Shown: positions 1 to 10,749 of the stretch, piece by piece
How the letters are laid out: every line of letters begins with the position of its first letter
Numbering within the stretch: the stretch's first letter is position 1
NCBI GenBank assembly: GCA_022495005.1
Contig: JAGYXB010000509.1
Span: 1,550,001-1,614,000 of the forward strand
Origin: Rhyacophila brunnea
Taxonomy: Eukaryota > Arthropoda > Insecta > Trichoptera > Rhyacophilidae
Direction of reading: 5' to 3'
Length of the DNA: 64,000 nucleotides
Program-made: the position numbers and the translations under genes
Notes under the pieces: generated by a model
Told to the model about the DNA's origin: nothing
Database searches by the model: none
The model's input: the letters and a program-made list of their open reading frames with translations, nothing else

Positions 1-437
1 GTGGTCATTTGAGTCGAAAACCATCGAGAAAAAAAGCGTTTTCCGCTTCTTCTGTTTGTCTATCGAACCTTACTATTATTTCCGAAATGGCCGGCAGAGC
101 GATTTGACGTAAGACAATGGCGTCGAATGAAAATGATTGCTACGCTTGGTGAGGCGTGAAGGTGGGAACTTGACACATTGTTAATTTCATGGCCTCCCTG
201 CTTTGGATTTTATTGTTTTACAGAGGCGCGCTTACGGTGAGGGATGGATACTAATTATTTTATGATTTACCGATTGCGTTTTTCAGAGCCAATAAATAAT
301 ATTTATGGTGAACGAGTAGAAGGAATTAAAAGACTGCCAGTATAAATTATCATAATACTTTCCAGTCCCAGACCAAAGCTTTGAAGATTTAACCAGGGTA
401 ATTTTGAAAAACTCCTGATGCATGCGTAACTACGAAC
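1..437. other. Non-coding, no recognised feature
   Basis: No credible ORF, repeat terminus or RNA gene is visible. Bases 1-230 are less AT-rich than most of the window, but I can assign no function. Confidence 0.4.
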
Positions 438-612
438 AAACCTTATAGCGCCTGTACAGATGCATGAAATTACCGTCTGCAATTGTGCTTATTTTAAACT
501 GTCATGACAATAACTGTTTACACGTAAAAGTGCTGACTGTCTCTCTAATCTCATTCTTCAAGAGTAAGCGAGATGCGAGGTTGTCATTTTATACTACTAT
601 CTGACAGGTCGT
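438..612 (+). repeat. Dispersed repeat R1, copy 1
   Basis: This stretch resembles 28436-28603 in the same orientation. Shared blocks include 'ataactgtttacac', 'tgctgac.gtctct', 'agtaagcgagatgc'/'cataagcgagacgc' and 'ctgacaggt'. No coding potential, TIR or tRNA-like box is visible, so the class is unknown. Similarity is patchy, which suggests an old repeat. Confidence 0.55.
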
Positions 613-1016
613 ATTGAAAATCGGAGCTCAAAATGAGTAGTTCGTTTTTTTACCGGCATGTTCTCTATCGCTCTACTGCGCAGGCGTAGATCGAAAATAA
701 TCTTACTTGCGCGCAATAAATCATCACAATTTGGAATCTTCCAATCTTGTTTGATTTATGCACAGCTGCAGGATAATACATATTTCCCTATACATTTTCT
801 TACTGTGCACAGTACATCCATGTACGTGTAAACGGGGAATAAGACAAGAATGCATTGAGGTGGCACACGTATCTAAAAATTAACCGAAATTGTTTTCAAC
901 TTCCAAGATTTTTGTAGAAAAACGGTGAGAAATTTACAATTCTTCATATCATAAAACAATTGAAGAACTGTCGCAAATTCATAATATTTTTAAATATAGA
1001 AATCAAAATAAACGTA

Positions 1017-1188
1017 CAGACCTACAAACTTATCTGAAGAATGGGATCGGGGAACCACTGTCGAAAACTACCCACTCAAGACTCGTAACTGGACAAAATC
1101 TGACATTCGAATTACATTTTCAAAATGGCGCCCTATGGTAGTTCGTAGTTCCATTTTTGGCCATTCTACAGATAAGTTTGTAGGTCTG
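1017..1188. repeat. TA-flanked MITE (Tc1/mariner-like)
   Basis: The element starts CAGACCTACAAACTTA and ends with the matching inverted sequence. The two ends pair over about 28 bp with one internal mismatch. A TA dinucleotide abuts each end (1015-1016 and 1189-1190), as expected for Tc1/mariner-type target duplication. It is 172 bp long with no ORF, so it is nonautonomous. The call rests on TIR plus TA. No second copy was found here. Confidence 0.75.
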
Positions 1189-1192
1189 TAGG

Positions 1193-2050
1193 TTAGCCCA
1201 ATATATATGCAAGATGTATGTACCTAAATTAAACTCATTAGTATGAAATTGTAATACACTATCTTTTTTACGAAATGGAGTATTGTATCTTAACAAAAAT
1301 GGTTTTTCCCCAAATATTAGGGATAAAATATTTTGTCATCGCCATTTTATTGTATAATATCTATGTAATAATATGCAATTATTCTTTAAACAATAGTAAA
1401 TATAAAACAAGGTTACCTGCCTTCATATATTTTCAGATATATAAGACAAAGAAAACTTGTTCATTTCTTGAAATATTAATATTAAGTATTATACTATAAT
1501 ATTTTGTGAGAAATCTTTGTATTATTCATAAATATTTTAATTAAAATTATAGAGTGTGTTCCGGCATAAAAATATTATTTATGTAATGGATATTAAATCC
1601 CGTGTAAGGTAAGTACGTCAATGAGCTGTGGCAACACTCGAATTATTTTAAGTTTGGAATTATTTTAAATTTCGAATGCGCGTGCCTTATTACAGCGCTT
1701 CCTGTTGGACAAGCCACCGTCCAGCTAACAGCCGATTTGCTCACCAACCGTGAAATTAATGAGGTTTGACTCCAAATAATAATTCGAAATGACCAAGTTT
1801 ATTTAACACAGATTCGGCATTTATTATTCGCCAAAAATCGCCGGACTGAAGCCGTTGATTGAATAAACAGTTAAATATAATAAATATTTATATATTCATA
1901 TGGCGGTAGATTGTCAACGACACAAGAAATAGAAGCACTATTTCATACAAAGTCACACCAGGCCTGGCTGGCTTAATAGTCTTGTATCGTTACTTTGTTT
2001 ATTAAATTATAATATGTTGTACCGGGAGGTATTAATAATCTTCGGTCCCA
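1193..2050. other. Non-coding AT-rich stretch
   Basis: A 74-codon ORF at 1275 is low-complexity AT translation without a recognisable motif. Bases 1620-1780 are less AT-rich but show no identifiable feature. Confidence 0.4.
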
Positions 2051-2057
2051 TTTTTAG

Positions 2058-2263
2058 CGGCATTTATTTTGAGTTCACTGGATGACCAATTTGGGAGTCG
2101 CTATCAAATTCGAAACTACCCGCCGTATTTGGAACAATATTCTTTCAAAGATATAACCTTTCGGACCTATGACACATTACCATTGGTCTCGGTGGCCAGT
2201 CGTGAACAATTAAATTCACCGTACGGATGCTTCGTGATGAAAATCAGAAAAGCAGTGCTAGTA
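2058..2263 (+). CDS. Possible internal exon, unrecognised
   Basis: An open frame of about 68 codons follows a pyrimidine-rich tract and AG at 2056-2057. It stays open to a possible GT donor at 2261 ('cta|gtaaat') and stops shortly after, at about 2284. The composition is more codon-like than the surroundings, with mixed residues such as SSLDDQFGSRYQ and SVASREQLNSPYGC rather than AT-driven Ile/Lys/Asn/Tyr runs. I do not recognise the protein. It could be a single exon of a spliced host gene, a decayed mobile-element ORF, or chance. No neighbouring exon that would join it could be identified. Confidence 0.2.
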
Positions 2264-2289
2264 AATATATTTTTTGTAATATAACATAT

Positions 2290-3250
2290 TATTTCAAATA
2301 CATTGAATTGCCATGATTAATTACTTGGCGCTAAAGCTACAGCCAAAATCTTACATTGGTCTTCACAATGTCTCCGGCATTTTCCGACAGAACCTTCAGT
2401 CGGCACTAGAAATGAAAAATTTCTCGAACCGGAATGCTTAACAATTTTCTGATAATATTTAAGTATGTTCGTTTGTTTCGTAAAAATAAAAAAACTTTAA
2501 ATTAATATCTGACATACACATTAGCCCCAGGCAAAAACCAATTTCATTGCATCAACATATACCTACTGTAAAAAATTCACGCAGTATGGATACTGTTTGT
2601 TGTACATGATGTATAATTAGCTCTTAAATATGTCTTTTCAGACTCATCTTTCCTGATTTTATTAGGTAATATTTAGATTAATAAGATAGGTATGTGAACG
2701 AAAATATGATTCAAATTTTGGCTGAAAATAAGATGAGATAATAATTATTTGAAAATCATTGACATAATATTATAAATAATTAGCTATAAAAATACCCGGC
2801 GTCACACGAGGTCATGTCATTAATCGATATGCATTTATCTTACTTAATAAGACAATAATAATAACCTAGAAATTTTAATTTCGAAATAAAAATAAATTTG
2901 ACAGCATTAAAAGTCAAACAAAAGAACACCAAATTTAAATCGAATCCAAATTATGCAAACTTAGTTTTCATTCGCAGTGAAAATTCAAAATTGGAAGGAA
3001 CAGCCACATTATAATTACATAGTACTTAATAATTCACCGTCATTATCAGCTAAGTATTCATTATTAGCTTAATGCTGGAATCGACGATTCATACTTGATA
3101 AAGATGATTTATTAAAAAAGTAACACCCAATTTCATAGAAGCGTAACAATATGTATAGCTAAATAGATAATACATTCTTTACGGTAGTGAGTCATGGCAC
3201 CTTACGAATGCTCAGAGCAACCGTATACTGAATAGATGTAACGAAGATAT
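2290..3250. other. Non-coding AT-rich stretch
   Basis: No gene, TIR pair or tRNA-like element is seen. The sequence is strongly AT-rich with scattered near-palindromes only. Confidence 0.4.
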
Positions 3251-3255
3251 AGACA

Positions 3256-3410
3256 ATGGATAATAATTATAGCCTCTCTCATAACATTGGGAGTGAGGAA
3301 GCGACGTTGGTTCTGGCTCGGCCACGTGCTACGGATGCCCAAGAGAATATCAACCTGGCCAACTTGTTCTTCAAGCCAACAGCGCTAAATATCATCCACA
3401 GAGTGTATAC
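3256..3410 (+). pseudogene. LINE reverse transcriptase C-terminal fragment
   Basis: One frame reads RKRRWFWLGHVLRMPK near 3296-3345, the 'RxxWLGHVxRM' signature found near the C-terminus of many insect non-LTR reverse transcriptases. The frame then breaks. The same locus type recurs at 10562-10745, with 'cgttggctctggctcggc' and 'gttcttcaagccaa' shared. The fragment is cut off on the right by the foldback element beginning at 3411. It is clearly dead: no palm-domain motifs and no full ORF. Confidence 0.6.
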
Positions 3411-3811
3411 CAGTAGCGAAGGGTGGAGGTCGGCTGGATCCGGAATAAATAGTGCATATTAAACTTTATTAGTCATACGTATTTGTTTTTATTAGTTTAA
3501 AAATTTTATAAATATAAATATAAAATTTATTTTTATAAAAAAGTTAATAAATGTATCAACAATATGTATTCTTATCCAACGACATCAAATAAATATGAAT
3601 GAAAAAGTGTACACAATTTTGTCGTATCGCCAAAAGTATACCAAAACTATTATGGCTTGGTTAGGCAGGGCTTAATTGATTTTTAAAAACTAACTAACAC
3701 CATCTGTAAATTGTAGACTTAGTTCAATAAAAACAAATACATATGACTAAAAAAGTTTAGTGTGCACTATTTATAGCGAATCTTAACAGCCAACCTCCAC
3801 CCTTCGCCAGA
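3411..3811. repeat. Foldback MITE
   Basis: The left arm (3411-3500) and right arm (about 3715-3811) are inverted repeats of about 90-100 bp. Both ends carry the 'gaagggtggagg' block, and 'gtcatacgtatttgtttttatt' in the left arm mirrors the right arm. The end reads CAGTAGCGAAGGGTGG, close to a hAT-like CAGTGGCG start. A relative lies at 17420-18413, ending CCACTG. No clean target duplication remains. Confidence 0.65.
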
Positions 3812-3819
3812 CATACATA

Positions 3820-4825
3820 TTAAGTAATGTTAGCCACTGGTGAAATGAATATTCATTTTGATACAGATTTCTTGAAATTTTATAATACTGGTAGGTATAT
3901 GTATAATATAATTATGTAGATTGTTGATAATATGATATAATCTGCGAACTAACTGAATAGATAATTTCAACATAAAGCTTGGATAATGTTAAAAAAGTCT
4001 GACAGGTAATCTCTCCAAGATGGTAACGAGTTGGATTTTTGTAATTAATGAATATGAAGTAATTTTTTAAGTAAAACGTGAAATTTGCATTATTCATGAA
4101 TTTGCTTCGGACCAGATTACAGTGAAATTGAGATTAATTAATTTCATTTCAGGAAAATAAATAAATCTTAATTTAGAAGATGATTTTTGATAAGTCGTCT
4201 ATAAGATTGATTTGATTAGAGAATGGAACTTTCCTTGCTCCGGGTTGTTACACCTGAAAAATGTTTTTATTGAGAAAATGTATATTCCGGTTTCAAACCC
4301 AATTTTATTATATTTATAAAATTGATTGTCAAATTATTTTCAAATATTGGTACATATAAGTACGTACGTATACAAGGCATGGTAGCAAAGTAGGGGTCGG
4401 CAAACTTTTTTGTAAATAGTTAAATATTTAAAAGGGTCGTAAATGTTATAGGCACTGCAGACCAAAGGGTAAATTCTGGAATATTTATGCATTCGATCTA
4501 CTTAGATAATATTTAACAAGTTTTTATCAATTTATTGAATACAATGAATTTTTATAATACCTAACTAGTCACTATAGTTTGAAATATAAACTGATGAGAA
4601 GATTAATCAGTAATTTGGGGTTCAAAGGAAGTCAGTACTACCAATCAACAAAATTGAGTTCAAAGATTCATATGTTAATGCTAATTCGTATTGACTATCG
4701 GTAAGTGTGCCAAATAAATAATATATAAATCCCCTCTGCATTTGATATTCATTTTCCATAGTTAATTATTTGGAAAGCATTTATAGAATTCAGTTATATT
4801 TATTTCCTTAAAATTTAAATTTTAC
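3820..4825. other. Non-coding; possible orphan hAT end
   Basis: AT-rich with no gene. Bases 4390-4408 read 'aggggtcggcaaactt', which resembles hAT 5' termini, but no matching 3' end or target duplication was found. Confidence 0.35.
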
Positions 4826-4964
4826 ACCTTGCTTTTTCATACAAGATGGTTGTTAGTAATTTTGAACAATCACAAACACCCAGGCTTTGAGAATATAACA
4901 TACATATATTGTGTCCTCACCGGAAATCGAACCCAGAGCTCCCAGATGCACCACGAGAGCCGCC
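4826..4964 (-). repeat. tRNA-derived SINE (S1), antisense and partial
   Basis: Read on the minus strand this starts ggcggctctcgtggt, then a B-box-like GGTTCGATTTCC, then 'tctcaaagcctgggtgtttgtgattgttc'. That is the same layout as the S1 SINE at 34600-34772. It lacks about 22 bp between the A-box region and the B box, so it is a deleted, older copy. RNA polymerase III boxes place it in the tRNA-derived SINE class. Confidence 0.7.
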
Positions 4965-5809
4965 AATAAGTGAAGGTTAGGTGGACGTCAAGGAATGTGG
5001 GGTGGAAGCTCCTCATCTGTAGAGAATTGTACAGAGTGCTTAGTCAGGTAGAATAATAACGATTTAAAAATGTAAACTCTATTCTTATATTGTGGGCCGT
5101 ACAAAATTTGAAGTTCTCGAGAAATCAATAAACCTATCTCGAATTCTTATGAAACAAAATATAATTAATGTTAAATTCAATAATTTCGAATCTCGAGAAT
5201 CGAAATAAGTCAAGAAATCGCTAGCTCTACGGATGATGATGATAACGATGGAAGTACAGGCGCCATTTATAAAGAAATAAATACTATTTATTTGGCTGGA
5301 GTTGGAATCTTAAAATAAATGGGTAGGCAGATACTCATCTACTTAGTAGAAGCTCCACAATATGTTGGTAGCTTATATTATTATGTTTGATAACAGGTAA
5401 CTACAATGAATTCGAATTTTGTTCACAGCACTGGAATGCCATTAAAGATATAAATTATATCTTTATATTACTTTTGGATCTAAACCAAATAAAAAACCTA
5501 ATAAATATAGAATTTTTACATGCTTCAAATATAATCTGTGTCGTAAAGAGGTTTTTAAACACTGTGATTACATACAGTGAACACAACACATAATTTACTC
5601 CAGAAGTCTAGAATAATAATTAGTACATCATGTTACGCCATACATGTCAGTGCACTGAAATGAATTAAATGTACATTTTTAAACTATGGCGTAATTCCAG
5701 TGAAGTACACTGGAGAAAAGTAAAAAAAATAGAAATTTACAAATAAGTGCTTAAAACTTATTAGAATAATAGAAAAATATTACGGAAAATATATAGTATT
5801 ATGATATCG
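4965..5809. other. Non-coding AT-rich stretch
   Basis: No recognisable gene or element. An ORF at 5387 is AT-biased and featureless. Confidence 0.35.
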
Positions 5810-6175
5810 ATTATAGATGAAATTGATATCATTGCCCGGTCCCCAGAAGCCCCGAACAGACATTAAATTACCGTCAATTCAGCTGCTACAAACATGGGAC
5901 TCCGAATAAACAGAAGTAAAACAAAAATGCCAGTTCTCCACAGTGCAACCAATGATAATAGCAGCCGTATTTTTGGCAGCGATGATTTTGAAACTTTGGA
6001 TTTATTTGTTTATTCTAGGTCCCTTGTCATAAACACTAATAATACAAGCGACGAAATTAATCTCCGGATCAACCTCACTTACATGTGCTATTTTGGTCTC
6101 CAAAAGCTTCTGAAAAACAAGACAGTTTCAAAGAAAACCAAAATAACTTCATATAATACAATATATCTATGTATA
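5810..6175 (+). pseudogene. LINE reverse transcriptase remnant, upstream part
   Basis: The frame opening around 5822 reads IDIIARSPEA, the region just after a degraded YADD catalytic box. It continues through MGLRINRSKTKM and a VLHSATND segment to CYFGLQKLLKNK. This is the palm-to-thumb order of insect RTE/Jockey-like LINE reverse transcriptases. A stop lies near 5866, and the catalytic Asp-Asp is not intact. The ORF is broken at 6176 by insertion of an 818-bp MITE and resumes at about 6998. It is a dead copy. Confidence 0.8.
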
Positions 6176-6993
6176 TGTTACGCCGAATGTGCGAAATTGA
6201 TTATTACATGAAATGGGCAAAATTTTGCCTAAATCATGACAAATGCAAGCCCGTTGCCTTATTTATGAATTAGACAAAATATCTGCAGAGTGCGTGAATT
6301 TGGCAGTAATTTTTCTGCCTAGTTCATGCATTGGACAAATTAGATAGTAGCGCTACGGTGGTGTTTTTTGGAACTAAACTAAATGTGTCAAATGCTCATG
6401 CATTGGTCAAAATTTACGTATATTATATATTGTCAAAATAGATGGTCGCGCTCCGGTGGTGTTTTTTGCAACTAATCAATCTAACCAAATGTGTCAAATG
6501 TCATTGATTATAATATAAAAATATACCAATCAATAACTACAATGACGTTCATATTCATTTACTATGCCCAAAAAAAATCTAGAACTATAATATGATAACG
6601 GAAGAATTTTATTAAAAGGTATTTTCGCGATTTGATTCGTGCTTGGGTATCAATCGTGCAATGGTCGATTGTATGTTTGTGATAGTTTGTTGACACTTGT
6701 TAGCTAACCTCAAAATGGACATTCAGATAAATTCAGAATAACATAACCTAACCTAACCTAACCCAACCTAACCTAATAATAATAATATTATATTATGTCC
6801 AATTATAACTAATAAAACCATCCGTATTAAATTTACTTTTTCTACTGTCATGTTGACAGTTTAAGAATTTCATACCCTGGCGAATCCACCCACTCGGAAG
6901 CTAATTTACCTAATTCGGACTTGACTATTACATGAATTAGCCAAAATTTTGCCCATTTCATGTAATAGTCAATTTCGCACATTCGACGTAACA
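6176..6993. mobile_element. MITE with long TIRs, inserted in a LINE
   Basis: The ends are inverted repeats of over 50 bp starting TGTTACGNCGAATGTGCGAA and including ATTACATGAAATGGGC. TATA flanks both sides (6172-6175 and 6994-6997), suggesting a short TA-type duplication. Inside are two diverged copies of a block containing 'cggtggtgttttttg' and 'aatgtgtcaaatg' (around 6354 and 6456), and a CCTAA array. No transposase is encoded. It splits the LINE reverse-transcriptase remnant. Confidence 0.8.
6745..6776. repeat. Telomere-like (CCTAA)n array
   Basis: About six CCTAA units occur with one CCCAA variant. (TTAGG)n is the usual insect telomeric repeat. Here the array sits inside the 6176-6993 MITE, far from any telomere evidence. 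Similar arrays lie in the palindromic elements at 29524 and 48574. Confidence 0.85.
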
Positions 6994-6997
6994 TATA

Positions 6998-7516
6998 TAC
7001 TCTCTTGTAACTAGTATTAATGTAAGTAGGTATCTAAGGTATCTGAATGCTGGCCACTCAGTAAACAGAATGATAGAAATATGAATATTTTTGAGAGGAG
7101 TGTATTGAGAAGAATCTTTGGGGCTGTTAATGTTAACCGGTTAAGTGCCCAAAGCGTCTTTGGACGCCCTAATTACACCAATTCTTATGTTAATTACTAT
7201 CAATTAACTAATTGCGGCATAGAAAGGATTAAGGACCTTTACGTACTTTGTGAGGGCGAAAAGATTAGGTGGCATGCGCTGGATCGGCCGCGTGCAAAGA
7301 ATGCAGGAGGAGATCTCAGCAAGGCGGGCTATGTACGCAACCCTCGAGGGCAAGAGACTTGGACGGCCGAAACTGAGATGGCTGTACTGCGCCATAGGAG
7401 ATTTAAAAATGCTCGGTCAAAGCAACTGGATAGTATCGGTGCTAGATCGTCCACGATGGAGGAAGTTTTTGAATGAGGCCAATATTCGCCGAGGGTTGCA
7501 GTGTCATAAATGGTGA
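6998..7516 (+). pseudogene. LINE reverse transcriptase remnant, C-terminal part
   Basis: This continues the 5810-6175 locus. One frame gives ECWPLSKQNDRNMNIFERSV then LRRIFGAV (7048-7128), matching the 'ERxVLRxIFG' block. After a frameshift a second frame (from 7250) gives RWIGRVQRM, then LGRPKLRW, then DRPRWRKFLNEA and a stop at 7514-7516. That is the standard C-terminal tail of RTE/CR1-like LINEs. At least one frameshift and the MITE insertion make it non-functional. Confidence 0.8.
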
Positions 7517-7519
7517 TGA

Positions 7520-9205
7520 TATTTTTTCTAACATCACTGAACGAATGAGAATGTTACCTATATTATGACGTGAAGTCGTATAGTTTTGAAAATGTCTTTT
7601 AGTAGATAGATGTTGATAATCAATACTATTTATCTTCCCAAAAAATACCATCCATATGACGATTATGACCGACCTGGAATGTAATGGACGTTTCTGGGAT
7701 CTTCACCTTCTTTGTCTAATTCGTGGTGGACTAAAAATCTGTCATTCACACATACAGTCCACTATTTCATGAAAAAATTGTCAAGATTTAATGTTCTACA
7801 ATGAGAAAATTGTCCAAGCAGTCGATCAACTATCATTTTTTTTCAATACATCGCAACCTATTGCTAACGTTGTCGTGACTCCATCTCTTCTTCTCTGGTA
7901 CTGCACACTGGGGTTGGACCTTGGTAATTGGAGTCAATAAGCAAAATTCTTCATTTTGCCTGGTCTTCTGTCCTCCTTCTCATGTCGTTACTTTATCAAT
8001 AGGTAGTTAAATGTTATTATTATATAGTATATGGATATTTATTTATTTATTAGATATTTCGACGTAAACTTAATGATATTTGCCTGCTATGTCTTATAAG
8101 AAAACCTCGTAAAATTGTATTGCTAAAAAAAATATTCATTGCTTTCGAAGAACACATTTTATTTTATTCATACGATGTTTGTAATGAATAATATTATATC
8201 GAAATACTGCGTTCCAACTGGGATGCATGGCGTTATAAATTGCAATGAAAATGGAAATAATCATACACAATATACGTAATCTTTTGAATGCGTTTCTATT
8301 ACAGTTATTTAGAAAAACATAAACGGCATTATTTATAAAATTTTGAATGAAAATTTGCAAAATACAAACATTATCTCGAAAAATAGGTAATTATGGAATT
8401 TCTATGACTTTTTAAATCACCCAGAAAATAGTTTATGGTTAGATAGAATGAGAAATATATATCCACACGCGTTAACGCCACTGGCTGTGACCGTAGAATA
8501 AGGTGCAATCACCTGTCCGTAAATCACTTTACTTACCACTACTGGAATCTAGGAGATATAAAATATGTATGCGTGGTGACCATGGGGCACAACCAATAAG
8601 TCACGCATGGTGGTCAACACAAAATAAACAAGGGGGAATGAAAAACATGTCTTGGAGAAATTATGATGGTAACGCTTCGCGACTAGGGACATGGCGTTGG
8701 ACAGGATTTCCATACGTAAAGTCGCTCAACTATTAATTATCTGAGCGAAAAGTTGTGTTTCGAGTTTGTGCTCTTCGCACATTGTTCACTACAGTTAGCG
8801 AATAAACAATACTTATTGAATTGGCCTTAATAGTAGGTAGATAATATTTTAAAATTATCATGTTATCTAAAAAAAATACATTGTACAAAAAAATGTGCTG
8901 TAACATATTTTTTTCTGAAATTATTCTAACATTGTAATACTTTTATAGGATATTCTTCGTGGAATGTGTAAGGATTTAAATATTATGTACTATGTATTTA
9001 AAAAAAGGCTGTATCAAAGATGTTGAAGGAAACATTAATATTTTGCAGATATAGCTTTTATAGATGAAAATGAAATACTAAAAAAATACGACAACTAATT
9101 ATAAAATTAACTGCAATTATTTTGAACTGTGTTTTTGTATAGTCAAATTAAATTAACTCTCGAGTTCATAGGCTTATTTTATAGGTCGCACTAAAATAAT
9201 AATAG
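7520..9205. other. Non-coding AT-rich stretch
   Basis: No gene seen. Bases 8480-8720 are less AT-rich with a 77-codon ORF, but it has no recognisable motif and no splice context. The rest is AT-rich filler. Confidence 0.35.
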
Positions 9206-9686
9206 AATAATTACAAGATAAAAAGAACTTTTAATATACCTACAACGTTTTTAAATTTTCTGTTGAATTATTATGCTCAATATGCTCAAACTTGTACTTG
9301 ATAATATGAAGTAAATAAAAAACGAACAAACAAGCAAAAAAATATAGAATACTGAAATGTCATTTTGATTTCCATAGTAACGCACGTATGTAATAATAAT
9401 TTAGTTGCTAGGACCACCCACTTAGCAACCAATAATAGTGGATTGGATTACGAATTTCTTCCGAAATAACTTTTCATACAAAACAGAATTAACTGAAAAT
9501 GAATTTAATTCTACTTAAAGGTAGCTAAAAGTATTAAAAAATGCATTGGCATCGTGTTCTGATATATTCTAAAAGTTTTAAATGTCTAGCCAGTCGGGAA
9601 GTTAGCTAAAAATCGATTGCAAGATTTGTACCGGATAAACAACCACTGGACAAATAAGAATACGAGCTAATAAAAACGTTGTAAAA
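9206..9686 (+). repeat. Family X repeat, copy A
   Basis: One of seven copies of a ~0.48-kb repeat. It starts AATAATTACAAGATAAAAAG, has ACAACGTTTTT about 40 bp in, and ends AAAAACGTTGTAAAA, so the ACAACGTTTTT motif is inverted at the other end. Mid-element 'gttgctagg...ttagcaacc' forms a hairpin. No ORF or tRNA box is present. It belongs to the 5' variant with 'tatgctcaatatgctcaaac', as do copies B and C. Class unknown; possibly a MITE with decayed TIRs. Confidence 0.85.
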
Positions 9687-9689
9687 ATG

Positions 9690-10290
9690 CCTTGTATCAG
9701 AGTCACATGACTAAACTGGGTTTTTTGTACATTGAATTCGGTACTTACTTCCTCTATCACTCGCAATGAAAATTATCCTTCTTAGTTGAGCTGGGAGCTC
9801 CATTTTACGGAAAATTTGAAGTTTTTTAACATTAATAATATCTATCATGGCCCAATTTCTACCCGTAAATGATTGACCATAATAACATAACATATTGCAG
9901 TTGGATACAAAATACAAAAAGATACTCTCAATTTGGTTTTATTAAGATTTTTATAAGAAAACGCAGCAATTTACAAATATTTTTGAACCTAGATTAAAAA
10001 GTACTATATAAATATACTATATATAAGTATTAAAAATACTATATTTTCTTAAATACGTCTTTTTATTTAAAAGAAGAATGCGGCCTGACTTATACGTATA
10101 TATATATATACGGAGAAATATTGTCGGTCCCTGAATTAAACTGTTTTTTTTATTCACTGAATAATATACGATTCACGAATGTAGTAGGTATCTATTTGTT
10201 CTTGAACAGAAATCATTTCATACACATTAACGGAATTTGAGATAATACTTCGGATGGATAGTTGTTGGTAAAATTCGGGAGGATTAGTAT
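9690..10290. other. Non-coding AT-rich stretch
   Basis: No gene or element recognised. A short (TA)n run occurs near 10100. Confidence 0.35.
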
Positions 10291-10294
10291 GATG

Positions 10295-10360
10295 GAGATT
10301 GCTTAATTATCGGTAAAGCATATTGGACGCAGGTTCGAGTCTCGTTAAGTATCAATATTT
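10295..10360 (+). repeat. Possible tRNA-derived SINE head
   Basis: About 66 bp resemble a degenerate tRNA, with a B-box-like GGTTCGAGTC preceded by a weak A-box region ('ttaattatcggtaaagca'). The tRNA cloverleaf is not convincing and no other copy was found. It could be a decayed SINE or chance. Confidence 0.3.
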
Positions 10361-10561
10361 CTGATTTTCTAAAGATAATAATATGTAAGTATATTTCTGA
10401 AAGAATAGAAAAATCTAATGTCAAAACTGTTTCCATAATAATTTTATAAATACATGGTAACATTTTGACTGTTAATGACAAAGAACACAAACTGAAGGTG
10501 TGGTATAACAGGGTATAGAGTGGAGAAATATGGGATAAAATTAAACAGTTGTCAAATAATA

Positions 10562-10745
10562 TAAGAGAGAGAGTGAAGACGTAACGTTGGCTCTGGCTCG
10601 GCTATGTGTTACGGACGACTGAAGAGAACTTCAACCTGCTGGTTTGTTCTTCAAGCCAATCAGATTATGGCAAAGCTATGGGATGCTGGCATGACCTCAA
10701 ATGACGCTAGAAGACGGGCGGACATGGTCGAAAAGGAAAAGAGTA
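10562..10745 (+). pseudogene. LINE C-terminal fragment
   Basis: The sequence 'cgttggctctggctcggc' encodes the WLWLG(H) block of LINE reverse-transcriptase tails, and a later frame reads DAGMTSNDARRRADMVEK. Frames change, so it is decayed. It shares its start with the fragment at 3256-3410, so both probably come from the same LINE family. Confidence 0.5.
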
Positions 10746-10749
10746 CTGA

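Noticed and set aside
1275..1499. AT-rich ORF of 74 codons
   Set aside because: Residues are those forced by AT composition; no motif, promoter or splice context. The same holds for most other short ORFs in the window.
4390..4460. Sequence like a hAT 5' terminus (aggggtcggcaaactt)
   Set aside because: No matching inverted end and no 8-bp duplication found.
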